The position numbers were made by a program, and so were the translations under genes. Positions 6,979 to 7,080 of a stretch of 7,080 nucleotides of DNA are shown here, in pieces. The stretch is from Burkholderiales bacterium (GTDB taxonomy: Bacteria > Pseudomonadota > Gammaproteobacteria > Burkholderiales > Thiobacillaceae), in assembly GCA_005793645.1 (NCBI GenBank), contig SXRG01000082.1, forward strand, positions 1 to 7,080, read 5' to 3'. A model generated the notes under the pieces. It saw only the letters and a list, made by a program, of their open reading frames with translations. It searched no databases and had not been told where the DNA came from. Numbering within the stretch: the stretch's first letter is position 1; each line of letters starts with the position of its first letter.

Positions 6979-7080
6979 GCTCGACTTCGACAACCCCGCC
7001 AACCGGAAATTCGTCGCCGAATTCGAGAAGGAGTACAAGCGCCTGCCGTCCGTGTTCGCCGCGCAGGGCTACGACACCGC
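6968..7080 (+). CDS. Fragment of a periplasmic amino-acid-type ABC transporter binding protein, out of frame with tkt
   Basis: From GGA at 6968 the frame one base off from transketolase reads 37 codons: GIITLDFDNPANRKFVAEF, then EKEYKRLPSVFAAQGYDT, running off the right edge. The pattern of N-P-A-N-x-x-F-V-x-x-F-E-x-x-Y-x-R-x-P-S-x-x-A-A-Q-G-Y-D is typical of the C-terminal half of branched-chain amino acid/amide-type substrate-binding proteins (Peripla_BP_6, LivJ-like), which normally lie in the periplasm. It has no start, signal peptide or promoter of its own here. By hand count about 34 of 37 codons end in G or C, against about 27 of 44 in the transketolase part, which suggests a different source genome. 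The identification rests on a short stretch and on recall of the family. Confidence 0.7.

Noticed and set aside
6820..7038. A 72-codon minus-strand open frame at the right end
   Set aside because: It is antisense to the transketolase start and crosses the chimeric junction, so it cannot be a real gene.

Overview
The window reads as chromosomal DNA of a chemolithoautotrophic proteobacterium, most likely gammaproteobacterial. The lineage call rests on the protein types: a single-chain ArgA (amino-acid-kinase domain plus GNAT domain), a YbiT-type ABC-F protein and an RsmE, all of which I can align from memory with the Escherichia coli proteins over their whole length. Autotrophy is suggested by a class I (proteobacterial, about 290-residue) phosphoribulokinase. 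No rRNA, CRISPR array, insertion sequence or phage gene is visible. Apart from the last ~110 bases, the content is ordinary core metabolism and translation.

Layout. (1) 1-345, minus: N-terminal 115 codons of leucyl-tRNA synthetase, running off the left edge. (2) 346-468: compact divergent promoter region for leuS and prk. (3) 469-1344, plus: phosphoribulokinase, followed by a bidirectional intrinsic terminator at 1361-1387 that separates it from the convergent gene. (4) 1410-3029, minus: YbiT-type ABC-F ATPase with its own promoter in the 77-bp gap behind argA. (5) 3107-4426, minus: argA, directly downstream of (6) rsmE, 4449-5174, minus. (7) From a 54-bp divergent gap, a plus-strand pair: a cytoplasmic thioredoxin-fold/peroxiredoxin-like protein (5229-5789) and an inositol-monophosphatase-family phosphatase (5811-6623). 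(8) 6624-6846: an AT-rich promoter region and a leader with a long-range inverted repeat. (9) 6847-6978: first 44 codons of a transketolase, which then breaks off.

How the genes fit together. Phosphoribulokinase makes the RuBisCO substrate, and transketolase belongs to the regeneration phase of the Calvin-Benson-Bassham (CBB) cycle. Two CBB genes therefore lie about 5.5 kb apart with housekeeping genes between them, and no RuBisCO gene is present in the window. LeuS, RsmE and the ABC-F protein serve translation; ArgA starts arginine synthesis.

The most notable anomaly is at the right edge. After codon 44 the transketolase homology stops. From about 6968 another frame encodes a piece of a periplasmic branched-chain-amino-acid-type binding protein, with much higher third-position GC. 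This is a chimeric junction, most simply an assembly or library artefact at a contig end, less likely a real rearrangement. I did not find a convincing undescribed biological system. The best candidate for an unrecognised functional element is the structured leader before transketolase.
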